Below, one piece after another: positions 16,237-24,687 of a DNA stretch of 47,950 nt; position 1 is the first letter of the stretch, and every line of letters starts with the position of its first letter. A program made the position numbers and the translations under genes. The notes beneath the pieces were generated by a model that saw only the letters and a list, made by a program, of their open reading frames with translations, was not told the DNA's origin and made no database searches. Source of the DNA: Oscillospiraceae bacterium (lineage in GTDB: Bacteria > Bacillota > Clostridia > Oscillospirales > Ruminococcaceae); NCBI GenBank assembly GCA_004555865.1, contig SFJO01000017.1, positions 1-47,950 of the forward strand, given 5' to 3'.

Positions 16237-16719
16237 TCACGCCATGGTGATGGCGGCGGTGGTGGCCCGTGCTGCCTTGATGAGGTCGGCGGGGGCCAGT
16301 TCCACCTGGGTGCCGATGCGCCCGCCGCTGACCATCACGGTGGGCTGGGCCAGAATGCTCTCATCCAGCACGGTGACAAACTGCTTTTTCATGCCCACCG
16401 GGCTGCAGCCGCCCCGGATGTAGCCGGTGACCTTGTTGATGTCCGCAACATGGATCATGGCCACGCTCTTCTCCCCCACCGACTTTGCGGCCTTTTTCAG
16501 GTCCAGCTCCGCCGCCACGGGGATCACGAACACAAAATAGCTGCGGCTGGCGCCCTGGGTCACCAGCGTTTTGAACACCCGGGCCGGGTCCTGCCCCAGC
16601 TTCGTGGCCACGCTCACACCGTCAATGGCCCCGTCGTCGTGGTCGTACTCGTGGGGGGTGTAGGAGATCTTCATCCGCTCCAGCATACGCATTGCGTTGG
16701 TTTTTGCTTCTTTTGCCAT
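16237..16719 (-). CDS. ybaK: Cys-tRNA(Pro) deacylase, YbaK family
   Basis: A 160-residue trans-editing protein that hydrolyses cysteine mischarged on tRNA(Pro). The YbaK/EbsC motifs are present: KTLVTQGASRSYFVFVIPV with the conserved lysine, the MIHVADINKVTGYIRGGCSPVG segment with the GGxSPxG loop (here GGCSPVG), and GRIGTQVELAPADL near the end. The ATG at 16719 is the natural start of the family; the upstream extension is non-native. Its own promoter (16820-16847) overlaps the 3' end of the YfhO gene. Confidence 0.92.
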   Translation of the reverse strand: MAKEAKTNAMRMLERMKISYTPHEYDHDDGAIDGVSVATKLGQDPARVFKTLVTQGASRSYFVFVIPVAAELDLKKAAKSVGEKSVAMIHVADINKVTGYIRGGCSPVGMKKQFVTVLDESILAQPTVMVSGGRIGTQVELAPADLIKAARATTAAITMA

Positions 16720-16819
16720 GGTCGCTGCCTCATTTCTGCCGCTTGGCCGGGCCGCTGTGCCCGGCCGCCTGTGATCGTTCGGGGCGGCGCGGCCCATACG
16801 GCCGCCGCTCCTGCTGCAC

Positions 16820-16847
16820 ATTGTAGCGCATTCCTGCAATTTGTCAA
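16820..16847 (-). promoter_or_regulatory. Promoter for the Cys-tRNA deacylase gene
   Basis: On the minus strand TTGACA (16842-16847), 16 bases, TACAAT (16820-16825); the -35 box overlaps the YfhO stop codon. Confidence 0.65.
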
Positions 16848-19550
16848 TCGGCCGGTTTCATCCGGGCGGCCTTTCTTCGCCGGGCCGCATACCAGATCAG
16901 CTGGGCCGCCAGCGCAAGGCCGCCCAGGCCCGTGAGCACCACGCCCTCCTTCAGGCCAGGGGTGATGTAATACAGGCCCACCGCGTGTTCGCCCGCTGGC
17001 ACCGCAACGGCCATGAACATACTGTCCGCCTTTTGAATCTCGGCCGGAACGCCGTCCACCGTGGCGTGCCAGCCCGAAGAATAGGGCAGGCTCACCAGCA
17101 GGGTCGTGTCCGTTTCGCTCTGCACCAGCCCGGCCAGGCTGTTGGTGCCCTGCACCACATTCTGCCAGGCGCCCGCCTCCAGCGTCTGCACGTCCTGCTC
17201 ATACCGGGCCAGATCGTACCCCCACAGCTCCAACCCGGTCAGGGTGAAGGTCTGCCCTGCATCGGGCTGGAACACCGCCGTGTAGTCTCCGGCGCTCACC
17301 CAGCCCAGGTTCACCCAGGCCTCGTCGGCGTTCAGCGAGGAATAGGCCAGTACGGTCCGCTCCTGCCCGCCTTCCAGCCAGGCCGTGGCCTGGGCGGTGC
17401 CTTCGCCGCCCGCCTGGGCAAAGCCCCGCAGGCACAGCCACACCTCCGTATCCTGTTCCACCGTAAATTCAAAGCGCAGTGTGCCGTTCTCCCCCGCCTG
17501 AAGCAGGCCGTCCGCCCACTGCACATCCGTCTGCTCGGCGGGCGCGGCAGCCAGCCGGGCAACACAGTCCATGTCCGGCGAAGAGGTCTGCATCCCGTCC
17601 GCCGCCTCGCCCAGCACCACCCCCTGCATAAGGGCCGCCTGCTTTTCCAGCCCATTCAGGGCCATATAATCCTGCTCCGAGATCACCCGGCCGGCAGTGA
17701 AGCCCAAGGGCAGGCTATGCTGGTTTTCGTAGCGGTGCAGGGTACTGCCATTGTCCGGCGTGATGGTAAAACGGCTGCTCTGCTCGGTGTCGCCCACATA
17801 CACATAATCGTAAGGCACATAGCCCTCCTCGCCCGGGCGCACAAAGGTGTAGCGCACCCCGGCCAGGGTGTTCAGCACCGTGCTGCCGTCCAGCCCGCGG
17901 AAGGAAAAATCCCCCTGCTGGGCGGCGGCCAGCGCCCAGTCGTTCAGCACCGCATTGGCATAGTCGCCATTCAGAATGCTGAAGTACTCGCTCACCCCCA
18001 TGTACCCTCCCACAAACGGCGTGTTGCAGGAGGTCCACCACCGGCGCAGGCCCACATCGCTCACGTCCGTGCGGTACACGCCCTCTGGCAGGGTCTCCCC
18101 GGTCACGGCGGGCATCTGCCGGGCAAATCGCGCCGTGCGGAACTGCGGCTGGGCGACCTGCGCGTTCCGGTTCAGGCCGAGGCCCACCTGGGCCAGGGTC
18201 AGCCCCACCGCCAGCAGGGCGCAGGCGGGCTGCAGCCAGGCGGGCCGCCGGGCTTTCCGGAAGCTCTTCTGCCCCAGAAGCACCACCCCGTACAACACCG
18301 CAAAAAAGGCCAGGCCCACGCGGCTGTCCCGCTGCCAGCCGGTGAGGGCCGCCGCCAGGGCATACAGGGCCACCAGCGCGCCGCCCGCCGCCCGCCGCCC
18401 GCTGGGCCTTGCTCAGATCAAACAGCCGCGGCCAGTACACCGCCGCCAGATAGGAAAAAAAGAAGCTGAGTGCAAACCAGAAACGGGTATAATTGCTGCT
18501 GCCAAAGCCCACCAGCGCCGCCTGCGCCAAGGGTGAAAGGGCAAACACCAAAGCGGCGATCACGCCGCCCGCCACGCCACGCGCCTCCGGCCGCTTCGTC
18601 AGCGCCGCGCCCAGGGCAAAGGCCGTGCACAGCAGGGCCAGCGCCCCGATGAACCAGTCATAACTGGGGCTTGTCAGGTGGGCAAACCATTCCAGCGCCC
18701 CGCGGCCGCCCACAAACAGGGCGGGCAGGCCGGTACGGCCCTCCCCCGTCCGGTTGGAACCGAGGTATCCCAGCACGCTGGGCAGGAACACCGCGCAGGC
18801 CAGGCCCAGGCCGCTGAGGTAGGCCGCCAGCGCCCGCAGCGCCTGCCAGGCCGCGGTTTTCAGGTAATGGGCCGGCCGGTCGGCCCACACCCGCAGCAGA
18901 ATGTACAGCGCCAGGGCCACCGAGCAGATGAACAAAAAGTAAAACCCGCACAGGGCCGTACCGAACACGCTGACGGCCAGCAGCAGCGGGCTTTTCTGCC
19001 GGAGGATCTTCTCCGCGCCCCACAGCATCAGCACCAGCGCCGGGGCGGCGTGGGCCATGATGGGGTGGGTGACCGTCATGGCAAAATAGCCGGTGAAGGC
19101 GTACAGCCAGGCCCCCAGCACCGGGCCAAAGCCCCGCAGGCCCATCTTGCGGCAGTAGCCCATAAAAAACAGCCCGGCCAGAAAGTACTGAACCTCCACG
19201 ATCAGGCTGAAGGCCAGCGGCAGTTTGTTTTCCGGGGCCAGCAGCCCCAGCAGATAAAAGGGGTTGCCGAAGCCGTGCCAGTTCAGGGTGGAGAGAATGT
19301 CGCCCCCCAGCCCAAGGGTAAAATCATACAGCGGCAGCGAAAGCCGGCCGTGGGCCAGCCCTGCCAGCATCTGCCGGGCGTAGCTTACAAAGTAGCAGAA
19401 CACCGGGTACATCTGGGAATAGCCGTCCGCGCCCCAGATGAAATAGGTGCCGCTTTTCAAAAATGGCCAGGCGTGGGCCAGCGCCAGGGCCGCAAAGCCC
19501 AGGCTGTACACCAGCCACCACCGCTTGCGCCCCACATTGTCTGTATACAA
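16844..19550 (-). pseudogene. YfhO family membrane protein, frameshifted at a heptamer repeat
   Basis: A large GT-C-type membrane protein of the YfhO family (implicated in glycosylating surface polymers in Bacillus/Listeria). The N-terminal part has many membrane segments with the loop motif WGADGYSQMYP and STLNWHGFGNP; the C-terminal part is extracytoplasmic with one final membrane segment (ALAAQLIWYAARRRK). The frame is broken near residue 383, where CGGGCGG occurs three times in tandem (18381-18401). With two copies the whole gene would be one frame of 899 residues, the normal family size. As given, translation leaves the frame and ends at 17715. The TTG at 19550 is chosen because AAGGAG lies 9 bases upstream; a TTG at 19604 is an alternative. 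Confidence 0.8.
18381..18401. repeat. Triple heptanucleotide tandem repeat inside the YfhO gene
   Basis: CCGCCCG occurs three times without interruption (CGGGCGG on the coding strand). Removing one unit restores the reading frame exactly (2707 minus 7 equals 2700 bases). Candidate phase-variation tract or assembly/sequencing error. Confidence 0.85.
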
Positions 19551-19633
19551 AAGGGTGTGCTCCTTCCTATAAAAGCCGACGAACGGCCGCTTATTCTCCT
19601 GCAAAAGCAGGCAATTTCAAACCAGATCGTTTT

Positions 19634-19662
19634 ATTGTAGCACACCTGTTTTTCCCGTTCAA
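19634..19662 (-). promoter_or_regulatory. Promoter for the YfhO gene
   Basis: On the minus strand TTGAAC (19657-19662), 17 bases, TACAAT (19634-19639). A small hairpin (CCTGC-TTTT-GCAGG) lies at the start of the transcript. Confidence 0.7.
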
Positions 19663-19709
19663 CCAAACCGGGCCGCCCCATACCGGACAGTTTTGTCCAA
19701 ACGCCCGGT

Positions 19710-21059
19710 TCAGCGCCGAGCGCCGCCGCCCTCCCCGCGGAAGATGCGGCGGTAGATGCCCCACGAGATGGCCGCCGTCACCGCCTCGGTGAGCCAGAAG
19801 GCGTGCCACACGCCGTTTGCCCCCAGAACGCGGGAGAGCACAAAGGCCAGCGGGATCATCACCACCACATACCGGCACAGCGAAATGACTAGGGACGGCA
19901 GGCCCCGGCCCAGTGCTTCCAGCGCGCCGGACACCACCACCGACACGGCGGACACCACAAACCCCAGGCAGATCAGCCGCAGCGCCGTTCCGCCGGCGGC
20001 CACGGTCTCCGGGTTCTGGGTAAACAGGCCCATCAGCGGGCCGGCCGCCGCCAGGCACAGCACCGTACCCGCCGCCATAATGGCCCCGCACAAAGCCAGC
20101 GCCAGCCGGAAGATCCTCTGCACCCGGGCCTTTTCTCCCGCGCCGTAGTTGAAGCTCAGAATGGGCCGCATGCCCTGCACAATGCCGCTGGCGGGCAGAT
20201 ACAAAAAGGTCTGCAGCTTATAGTAGATGCCCAGCACCACCACGTAGCTGTCCGCAAAAGCTGCCAGAATGGAGTTGAGGCAGAACACCAGCAGCGAGGG
20301 CAGCGCCAGATTGAGAATGGCCGGTACGCCGATGGAATAGAGTTTTTTGTCCAGCGCGGCGTCCCGCTTTAAGCAGGCCCGGCGCAGCTTGACCGGGATG
20401 GGCTTGACCCGGTAGACCACCAGATACACCAGCAGCGTAAGCACCTGCCCTGCGCCGGTGGCCAGAGCCGCGCCCCGAATGCCCAGCTTTGGGCAGGGCC
20501 CCAGCCCGAAGATGAGCAGCGGGTCCAGCACCAGGTTGGCCAGCGAACCGCACAACAGGGCCGCCATGGCCGTGCTCATGCGGCCCACGGCCTGAAACTG
20601 CTTTTCAAAGGCCAGCCCCGCCATGATGACCGGCGCAAAGGCAAAGGCCGCCGTGGCGTACTGCACGCCCATGGCCACCACCGCCTCGTCCTTGGTGAAC
20701 AGGCGCAGAAAGGCCGGCATGGCCGGAATGCTCACCGCCAGAATGACCACGCCGTGCAGCAGCGCAAAGGCCATGCCGTGGGTGGCGGCGGTGTCAGCCT
20801 TGGCGTGCTCGCCCGCGCCGCTGTACAGGGCAATGAGGGCGTTGATGCCCACGCCAAAGCCGATGGCAATGGCGTTGATCAGATTCTGCACCGGAAACAC
20901 CAGCGACAGGGCCGTCATGGCCTGCTCGCTGATGCGGGCCACGAAAAAACTGTCCACAATGTTGTAAAGGGCGTTCACCATCATGGAGATCACCATCGGC
21001 AGCGCCATGGACACAAGCAGCGGAAACACCGGCCGCTCTTTCATAAACTGATTGTTCAA
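19710..21059 (-). CDS. MATE family multidrug/cation efflux transporter
   Basis: A 449-residue protein with about 12 membrane segments; MATE transporters export drugs or metabolites in exchange for Na+ or H+. N-terminal features typical of the family are PVFPLLVSMALPMVISMMVNALYNIVDSFFVARI and FGVGINALIALYSGA; a second similar half follows (SILAAFADSYVVVLGIYYK). The start is set at TTG 21059 because GGGAGG lies 7 bases before it; ATG at 21044 is the alternative. Its transcript starts about 110 bases upstream and passes a strong terminator hairpin before the gene, so expression is probably attenuated. Substrate unknown. Confidence 0.88.
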   Translation of the reverse strand: MNNQFMKERPVFPLLVSMALPMVISMMVNALYNIVDSFFVARISEQAMTALSLVFPVQNLINAIAIGFGVGINALIALYSGAGEHAKADTAATHGMAFALLHGVVILAVSIPAMPAFLRLFTKDEAVVAMGVQYATAAFAFAPVIMAGLAFEKQFQAVGRMSTAMAALLCGSLANLVLDPLLIFGLGPCPKLGIRGAALATGAGQVLTLLVYLVVYRVKPIPVKLRRACLKRDAALDKKLYSIGVPAILNLALPSLLVFCLNSILAAFADSYVVVLGIYYKLQTFLYLPASGIVQGMRPILSFNYGAGEKARVQRIFRLALALCGAIMAAGTVLCLAAAGPLMGLFTQNPETVAAGGTALRLICLGFVVSAVSVVVSGALEALGRGLPSLVISLCRYVVVMIPLAFVLSRVLGANGVWHAFWLTEAVTAAISWGIYRRIFRGEGGGARR

Positions 21060-21078
21060 TGTGATACCTCCCGGCAGC

Positions 21079-21121
21079 AAAAAAGCCACACAATGGCCCC
21101 AAAGCAGGACCATTGTGTGGC
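21079..21121 (-). terminator. Terminator hairpin in the leader of the MATE gene (candidate attenuator)
   Basis: On the minus strand a perfect 12-bp stem GCCACACAATGG / CCATTGTGTGGC is followed by TTTTTT, and it lies between the promoter (21170-21198) and the ribosome binding site. An upstream GTGTGG in the leader (rev. of 21147-21152) can pair with CCACAC of the stem, a possible competing structure. Confidence 0.75.
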
Positions 21122-21169
21122 GAAAAATAGACGAAGCTGTAAAAATCCACACGGGTTTTAGTGCATTTT

Positions 21170-21198
21170 AAGATAGCACGGGCGGCAAAAAATGTCAA
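21170..21198 (-). promoter_or_regulatory. Promoter for the MATE gene
   Basis: On the minus strand TTGACA (21193-21198), 17 bases, TATCTT (21170-21175). It is back to back with the DAHP synthase promoter. Confidence 0.7.
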
Positions 21199-21222
21199 GC
21201 CGGATTTTTTTGCGTTCAGGGG

Positions 21223-21251
21223 TTGACGGAAGTGCTTTAACGTGCTAAACT
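21223..21251 (+). promoter_or_regulatory. Promoter for the DAHP synthase leader and gene
   Basis: TTGACG (21223-21228), 17 bases, TAAACT (21246-21251). The transcript would carry a leader of almost 300 bases before the structural gene. Confidence 0.7.
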
Positions 21252-21313
21252 AAGCGTGTTCTCAAACGTGGGCATTCCAATCACCGCCCGCCGGGAACAG
21301 AAAGGCCAATGCC

Positions 21314-21406
21314 ATGAATCGTTCGTTCTCTTTTAACCGCTATTATGGCAGCTTTTGCTATTATTATGGCAAGGGTTCCATTTTGTGCGGTCACTTGGAG
21401 GCGTAA
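21314..21406 (+). CDS. Aromatic-rich leader peptide of the DAHP synthase gene
   Basis: A 30-codon frame starting MNRSFSFNRYYGSFCYYYG and ending at TAA 21404-21406. It holds five tyrosines and three phenylalanines, with a Tyr-Tyr pair and a Tyr-Tyr-Tyr run, far above chance. AAAGG lies 8 bases before the ATG. It lies between the promoter and a terminator hairpin (21441-21473) upstream of DAHP synthase, the first enzyme of aromatic amino acid synthesis. By analogy with the pheA, pheST and trp leaders, stalling of the ribosome at Tyr/Phe codons when charged tRNA is scarce would prevent termination. The amino-acid content and context are seen directly; the mechanism is inferred. Confidence 0.75.
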   Translation: MNRSFSFNRYYGSFCYYYGKGSILCGHLEA

Positions 21407-21440
21407 AGGTTCGGCATTCTGGCCGGAACACGCAGTACAG

Positions 21441-21473
21441 CCGGGGGTCCGCAGCGCGGATCTCCGGTTTTTT
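21441..21473 (+). terminator. Attenuator terminator before DAHP synthase
   Basis: Stem CCGGgggTCCGC / GCGGAtctCCGG with loop AGC, followed by TTTTTT (21468-21473). It lies 35 bases after the leader peptide stop and 78 bases before the structural gene. Confidence 0.8.
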
Positions 21474-21550
21474 CATGCGGTTTTTGCCGCCGGGCTGCCC
21501 CGCGCCCCCACAAACACAAACTTGGTTCTAGACGAAAAGGAGCACTTGTT

Positions 21551-22564
21551 ATGATCATCATTCTGAAACGCAACGCCGATCAGGAAAAAGTAAACGTTCT
21601 TCGCAAAGAGCTGGAGGGCATGGGCCTTTCCATTCACGACAGTATCGGCAGCGAGAGCCACATCATGGGCCTGGTGGGCGACACCAAGGCCGTGGCCGAG
21701 AGCTGGGTGATGGCCCACCCGGTGGTGGAAGCCTGCCGCCGCGTGAGCGAGCCGTACAAGAAGGCCAACCGGAAGTTCCACCCGGACGACACGGTGGTGC
21801 AGGTGGGCAATACCAAGATCGGCGGCGGCAGCTTCGCGGTCATCGCCGGCCCCTGCAGCGTGGAAAGCCCGGAGCAGATCACCGAAGTGGCACGCCGGGT
21901 CAAGGCCGCCGGTTCCAGCCTGCTGCGGGGCGGCGCGTTCAAGCCCCGCACCTCCCCCTACTCCTTCCAGGGTATGCGGGCCGAGGGCCTGACCCTGCTG
22001 GAGCACGCCAAGGAGCAGGTGGGCAGCCCCATCGTCACCGAGGTGATGAACACCGAGCATCTGCCCCTGTTCGAAAACGTGGACCTGATTCAGGTGGGCG
22101 CGCGCAATATGCAGAACTTTGAGCTGCTGAAGGCCGTGGGCCGCATGAACAAGCCGGTGCTTCTCAAGCGCGGCCTGGCCAACACCCTGGAAGAGTTCGT
22201 GATGAGCGCCGAGTACATCATGGCCGAGGGGAACGAGAATGTCATCCTCTGCGAGCGGGGCATCCGCACCTTTGAAACCAGCATGCGCAACACGCTGGAC
22301 ATTTCCGCCGTGCCCATGCTCAAGCACATGACCCATCTGCCCGTCGTCATTGACCCCAGCCACGCCGCCGGTATTGCCTGGATGGTGGAGCCTCTGGCCA
22401 AGGCCGCCGTGGCCGTGGGCGCCGATGGCCTGATGATCGAGGTTCACAACGACCCCGCCCACGCCAAGTGTGACGGCGCCCAGAGCCTGACCCCCGATGC
22501 CTTTGACGCCCTGATGGCCCAGCTGAAGCCGGAGCTGGAGTTCTTCGGCAAAACTCTGAACTGA
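21551..22564 (+). CDS. aroF: 3-deoxy-7-phosphoheptulonate (DAHP) synthase
   Basis: A 337-residue type I-beta DAHP synthase that joins PEP and erythrose 4-phosphate at the entry of the shikimate pathway. An N-terminal ferredoxin-like regulatory domain (about residues 1-67, MIIILKRNADQEKVNVLRKE) precedes the barrel with AGPCSVES, RGGAFKPRTSPYSFQG, GARNMQN, LKRG, CERGIRTFE and DPSHAAG motifs. The N-terminal domain commonly mediates feedback inhibition by Tyr or Phe. AAAAGGAGC precedes the ATG. Expression appears to be set by the attenuator just upstream. No other aro gene adjoins. Confidence 0.94.
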   Translation: MIIILKRNADQEKVNVLRKELEGMGLSIHDSIGSESHIMGLVGDTKAVAESWVMAHPVVEACRRVSEPYKKANRKFHPDDTVVQVGNTKIGGGSFAVIAGPCSVESPEQITEVARRVKAAGSSLLRGGAFKPRTSPYSFQGMRAEGLTLLEHAKEQVGSPIVTEVMNTEHLPLFENVDLIQVGARNMQNFELLKAVGRMNKPVLLKRGLANTLEEFVMSAEYIMAEGNENVILCERGIRTFETSMRNTLDISAVPMLKHMTHLPVVIDPSHAAGIAWMVEPLAKAAVAVGADGLMIEVHNDPAHAKCDGAQSLTPDAFDALMAQLKPELEFFGKTLN

Positions 22565-22638
22565 GGGCGCTGAGCTTGCGGCCGGTACGGCCCCGCCGCA
22601 CGGCCGCGGTTCACCACCGATTCCAAGGATGCATTGCA

Positions 22639-22680
22639 GCAAATGCCCGCTTGAACCGCAAGCGGGCATTTGCTCTTTTT
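22639..22680 (+). terminator. Terminator after DAHP synthase
   Basis: A 14-bp stem (GCAAATGCCCGCTT / AAGCGGGCATTTGC) followed by TCTTTTT. Between it and the next gene (22681-22874) only the promoter listed next was seen. Confidence 0.85.
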
Positions 22681-22791
22681 GTGCGATTTCTACGCGCTGT
22701 GTACTTCACCGCGCGTATGCCGCAAAACGCCGCAGGCCGAAGCCCTTTTCAAAAAGGCTTCAGCCTGCTTTTCCGCTCCGTTCACCGGCAG

Positions 22792-22820
22792 TTGCCCCGC
22801 CGGGCACTTTCCGGTATACT
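22792..22820 (+). promoter_or_regulatory. Promoter for the DUF3783-like gene
   Basis: TTGCCC (22792-22797), 17 bases, TATACT (22815-22820). Confidence 0.55.
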
Positions 22821-22874
22821 TATTTCAGTATGCGGCCATACTATCCCCAGGGCCGCCGCAAGGAGGTTCGTACC

Positions 22875-23282
22875 ATGAAAGCACACATTTCCCATACCGC
22901 CAAATCCACCGCACAGGGCCTTGTGTGGGGCATTCAGCCGGGCAGCGCGGATTGGCAAGCGCTGGAGGCCGCCGCGGCCCCCTTCGGCATGGCGCTGCGG
23001 GCCGTCGCCCCCAGCCAGGCCGACAGCACCGTTTCCCGCCTGCTGGGCGGCAGCGGCAAAGCGCTGAGCCAGCCCGCCCAGAGCCTGCCGCAGGTTCCTG
23101 CCCTGGTTCTGGCGGGCATCAAGGACCCGGCGCTGGATGAATTTCTGGAGGCACTGAAGGCCAGCGGGGTAACCATCCCCCTGAAAGCGCTGGCCACCGC
23201 CACCAATCTGGCCTGGCCTTTCTCCCGGCTGCTCACCGAGCTGGCCGGCGAGCACGCCGCCCTGACCGGGAACCGGGTCTGA
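22875..23282 (+). CDS. DUF3783-like protein, unknown function
   Basis: A 135-residue soluble protein. The second half has VPALVLAGIKDPALDEFLEAL, then IPLKALATATNLAWPF and a final ELAGEHA, a pattern I recognise as DUF3783, a small family of Clostridia and related bacteria without known function. No signal peptide or membrane segment. AAGGAGG lies 9 bases before the ATG. It stands behind its own promoter, followed by a lipoprotein gene 162 bases on. Confidence 0.7.
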   Translation: MKAHISHTAKSTAQGLVWGIQPGSADWQALEAAAAPFGMALRAVAPSQADSTVSRLLGGSGKALSQPAQSLPQVPALVLAGIKDPALDEFLEALKASGVTIPLKALATATNLAWPFSRLLTELAGEHAALTGNRV

Positions 23283-23444
23283 GCACCGCCTTTGGGAATG
23301 AGAGGAACCGGCCCGCCCGGCCCCCCTGCGCTTCTTTTCTGTACAACACCTTGTGGAACCGCAGCGAAAGTCTGTCTTTCGCTTTTGTGCGCCCACAGGT
23401 TCGGCAGGCGCTGCCTGCCGCAGGAAAGGAGCGATTTTTTTCGT

Positions 23445-24572
23445 ATGATGAAACAACGTATGCGCCGCCCCCTGGTTCTGGCCTTGGCCGGAATGCTGGT
23501 TCTCACGGGCTGCTTTGGCCGGGGCAATGGTTCGTCATCCGCCTCCCCCGCCCCGTCGGCTTCGGCAGGAAGTGCCTCCTCCGGCGCGGGCACCAGCTAC
23601 GCCGCCGGGGGCACGGGGCTGGCGCTCACCGCCAAAACCAGCGGCATGGACCCCTTTGACGGCGAAGCCGGATACGCCCAGGCGGACGTGGCCGCCACCG
23701 CCGTTCTGCTGGACGGCGAGGGCCGCATTGCCGATTGCATCATTGACGTGGTGCAGGCCAAGCTCCCGGTGGATGACTCCGGCCAGCTGGGCTTTACGGA
23801 TGAGGACGCCTTCCCCACTAAGCGGGAACTGGGGGACGGCTACGGCCTGCGCCAGGCCAGCGGCATCGGCCGGGAATGGGACGAGCAGGTGAACGCCTTC
23901 TGTGCCTATGTAAAAGGCAAAACGCCCATGGAGGTGGCGGGCATTGCCGCGCCAGGGGGTCATGCGGCCGACCCGGATCTGGCCGCCGGCTGCACCATTG
24001 ACATCAGCGAATTCCAACAGGGGGTGCTGGCCGCCTGCGAAAACGCCGTGCCTATGGGAGCTTCCCCCGAGGACACCCTGACGCTGGGCCTCGTCACCCG
24101 GGCGGACGGCATGGCTGCCACCGCCCAGCAGGCGGGCACAGCCCGGGCCACCACCACCGTGGCCGCCCTCACCCTGAACGGCGAGGGCCGCATCACCAGC
24201 GCACGGCTGGATGAGACCGAGGCCGGCTTCGGCCTGAGCGCCGCCGGGGCGCTGAGCTACCCCGAGGCCCTGCTCTCCAAATACGCCCAGGGCGATGCCT
24301 ATGGGGCGGACAGCCTGCTGGGCAGCGGCATGGCGGACGGCGCAGCCTCCTCCGGCCTGGAGAGCGACGGCGCGGGCAGCTGGTACCGGCAGGCCGACGC
24401 CTTCGGCCGCTGGCTGAGCGGCCGCACCGCCGATGAGGTAAGCGCTCTGCGGCTGGACGAGCAGGGCCGCCCCACCAACCAGGACATTCTGGCGGGCACG
24501 GCCATGCCCATCGAAAATTTCGTGAAAGCCATTCAGAAGGCTTGCGAAAACGCCGACAAACCGGTAAACTAA
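23445..24572 (+). CDS. Two-repeat lipoprotein, possible partner of ApbE
   Basis: A 375-residue lipoprotein: a basic start, a hydrophobic core and lipobox LTGC (Cys23), then a Ser/Ala/Gly-rich linker to about residue 57. Two similar extracellular units follow. Each has a short beta segment (LLDGEGRIADCIID; LTLNGEGRITSARLDE), later a W-x-x-Q-x-x-A/F-x-x-[YW] helix (EWDEQVNAFCAYVKGKT; WYRQADAFGRWLSGRT) with DEVS/MEVAG, and an end repeat (AACENA; KACENA). The beta segments recall FMN-binding-type domains, and the next gene encodes an FMN transferase. The usual flavinylation motif DGxSGAT is not evident. The function remains open. Confidence 0.7.
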   Translation: MMKQRMRRPLVLALAGMLVLTGCFGRGNGSSSASPAPSASAGSASSGAGTSYAAGGTGLALTAKTSGMDPFDGEAGYAQADVAATAVLLDGEGRIADCIIDVVQAKLPVDDSGQLGFTDEDAFPTKRELGDGYGLRQASGIGREWDEQVNAFCAYVKGKTPMEVAGIAAPGGHAADPDLAAGCTIDISEFQQGVLAACENAVPMGASPEDTLTLGLVTRADGMAATAQQAGTARATTTVAALTLNGEGRITSARLDETEAGFGLSAAGALSYPEALLSKYAQGDAYGADSLLGSGMADGAASSGLESDGAGSWYRQADAFGRWLSGRTADEVSALRLDEQGRPTNQDILAGTAMPIENFVKAIQKACENADKPVN

Positions 24573-24614
24573 AGCAGGGCTGCCGTTCTGCAGCCGCTGC
24601 CCCACAGGTTTTTT

Positions 24615-24652
24615 CACCCTGCGGCCGCATTTCGCCGCGGGGTGTTTTTTGT
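24615..24652 (+). terminator. Terminator between the lipoprotein and ApbE genes
   Basis: Stem CACCCTGCGGC / GCCGCGGGGTG followed by TTTTTT and then GTTTTTTC. Transcription of the ApbE gene may depend on partial read-through, or on a promoter I could not see. Confidence 0.75.
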
Positions 24653-24687
24653 TTTTTCTCATTTGCGCAATTTGAAGGAGCGTTCCC

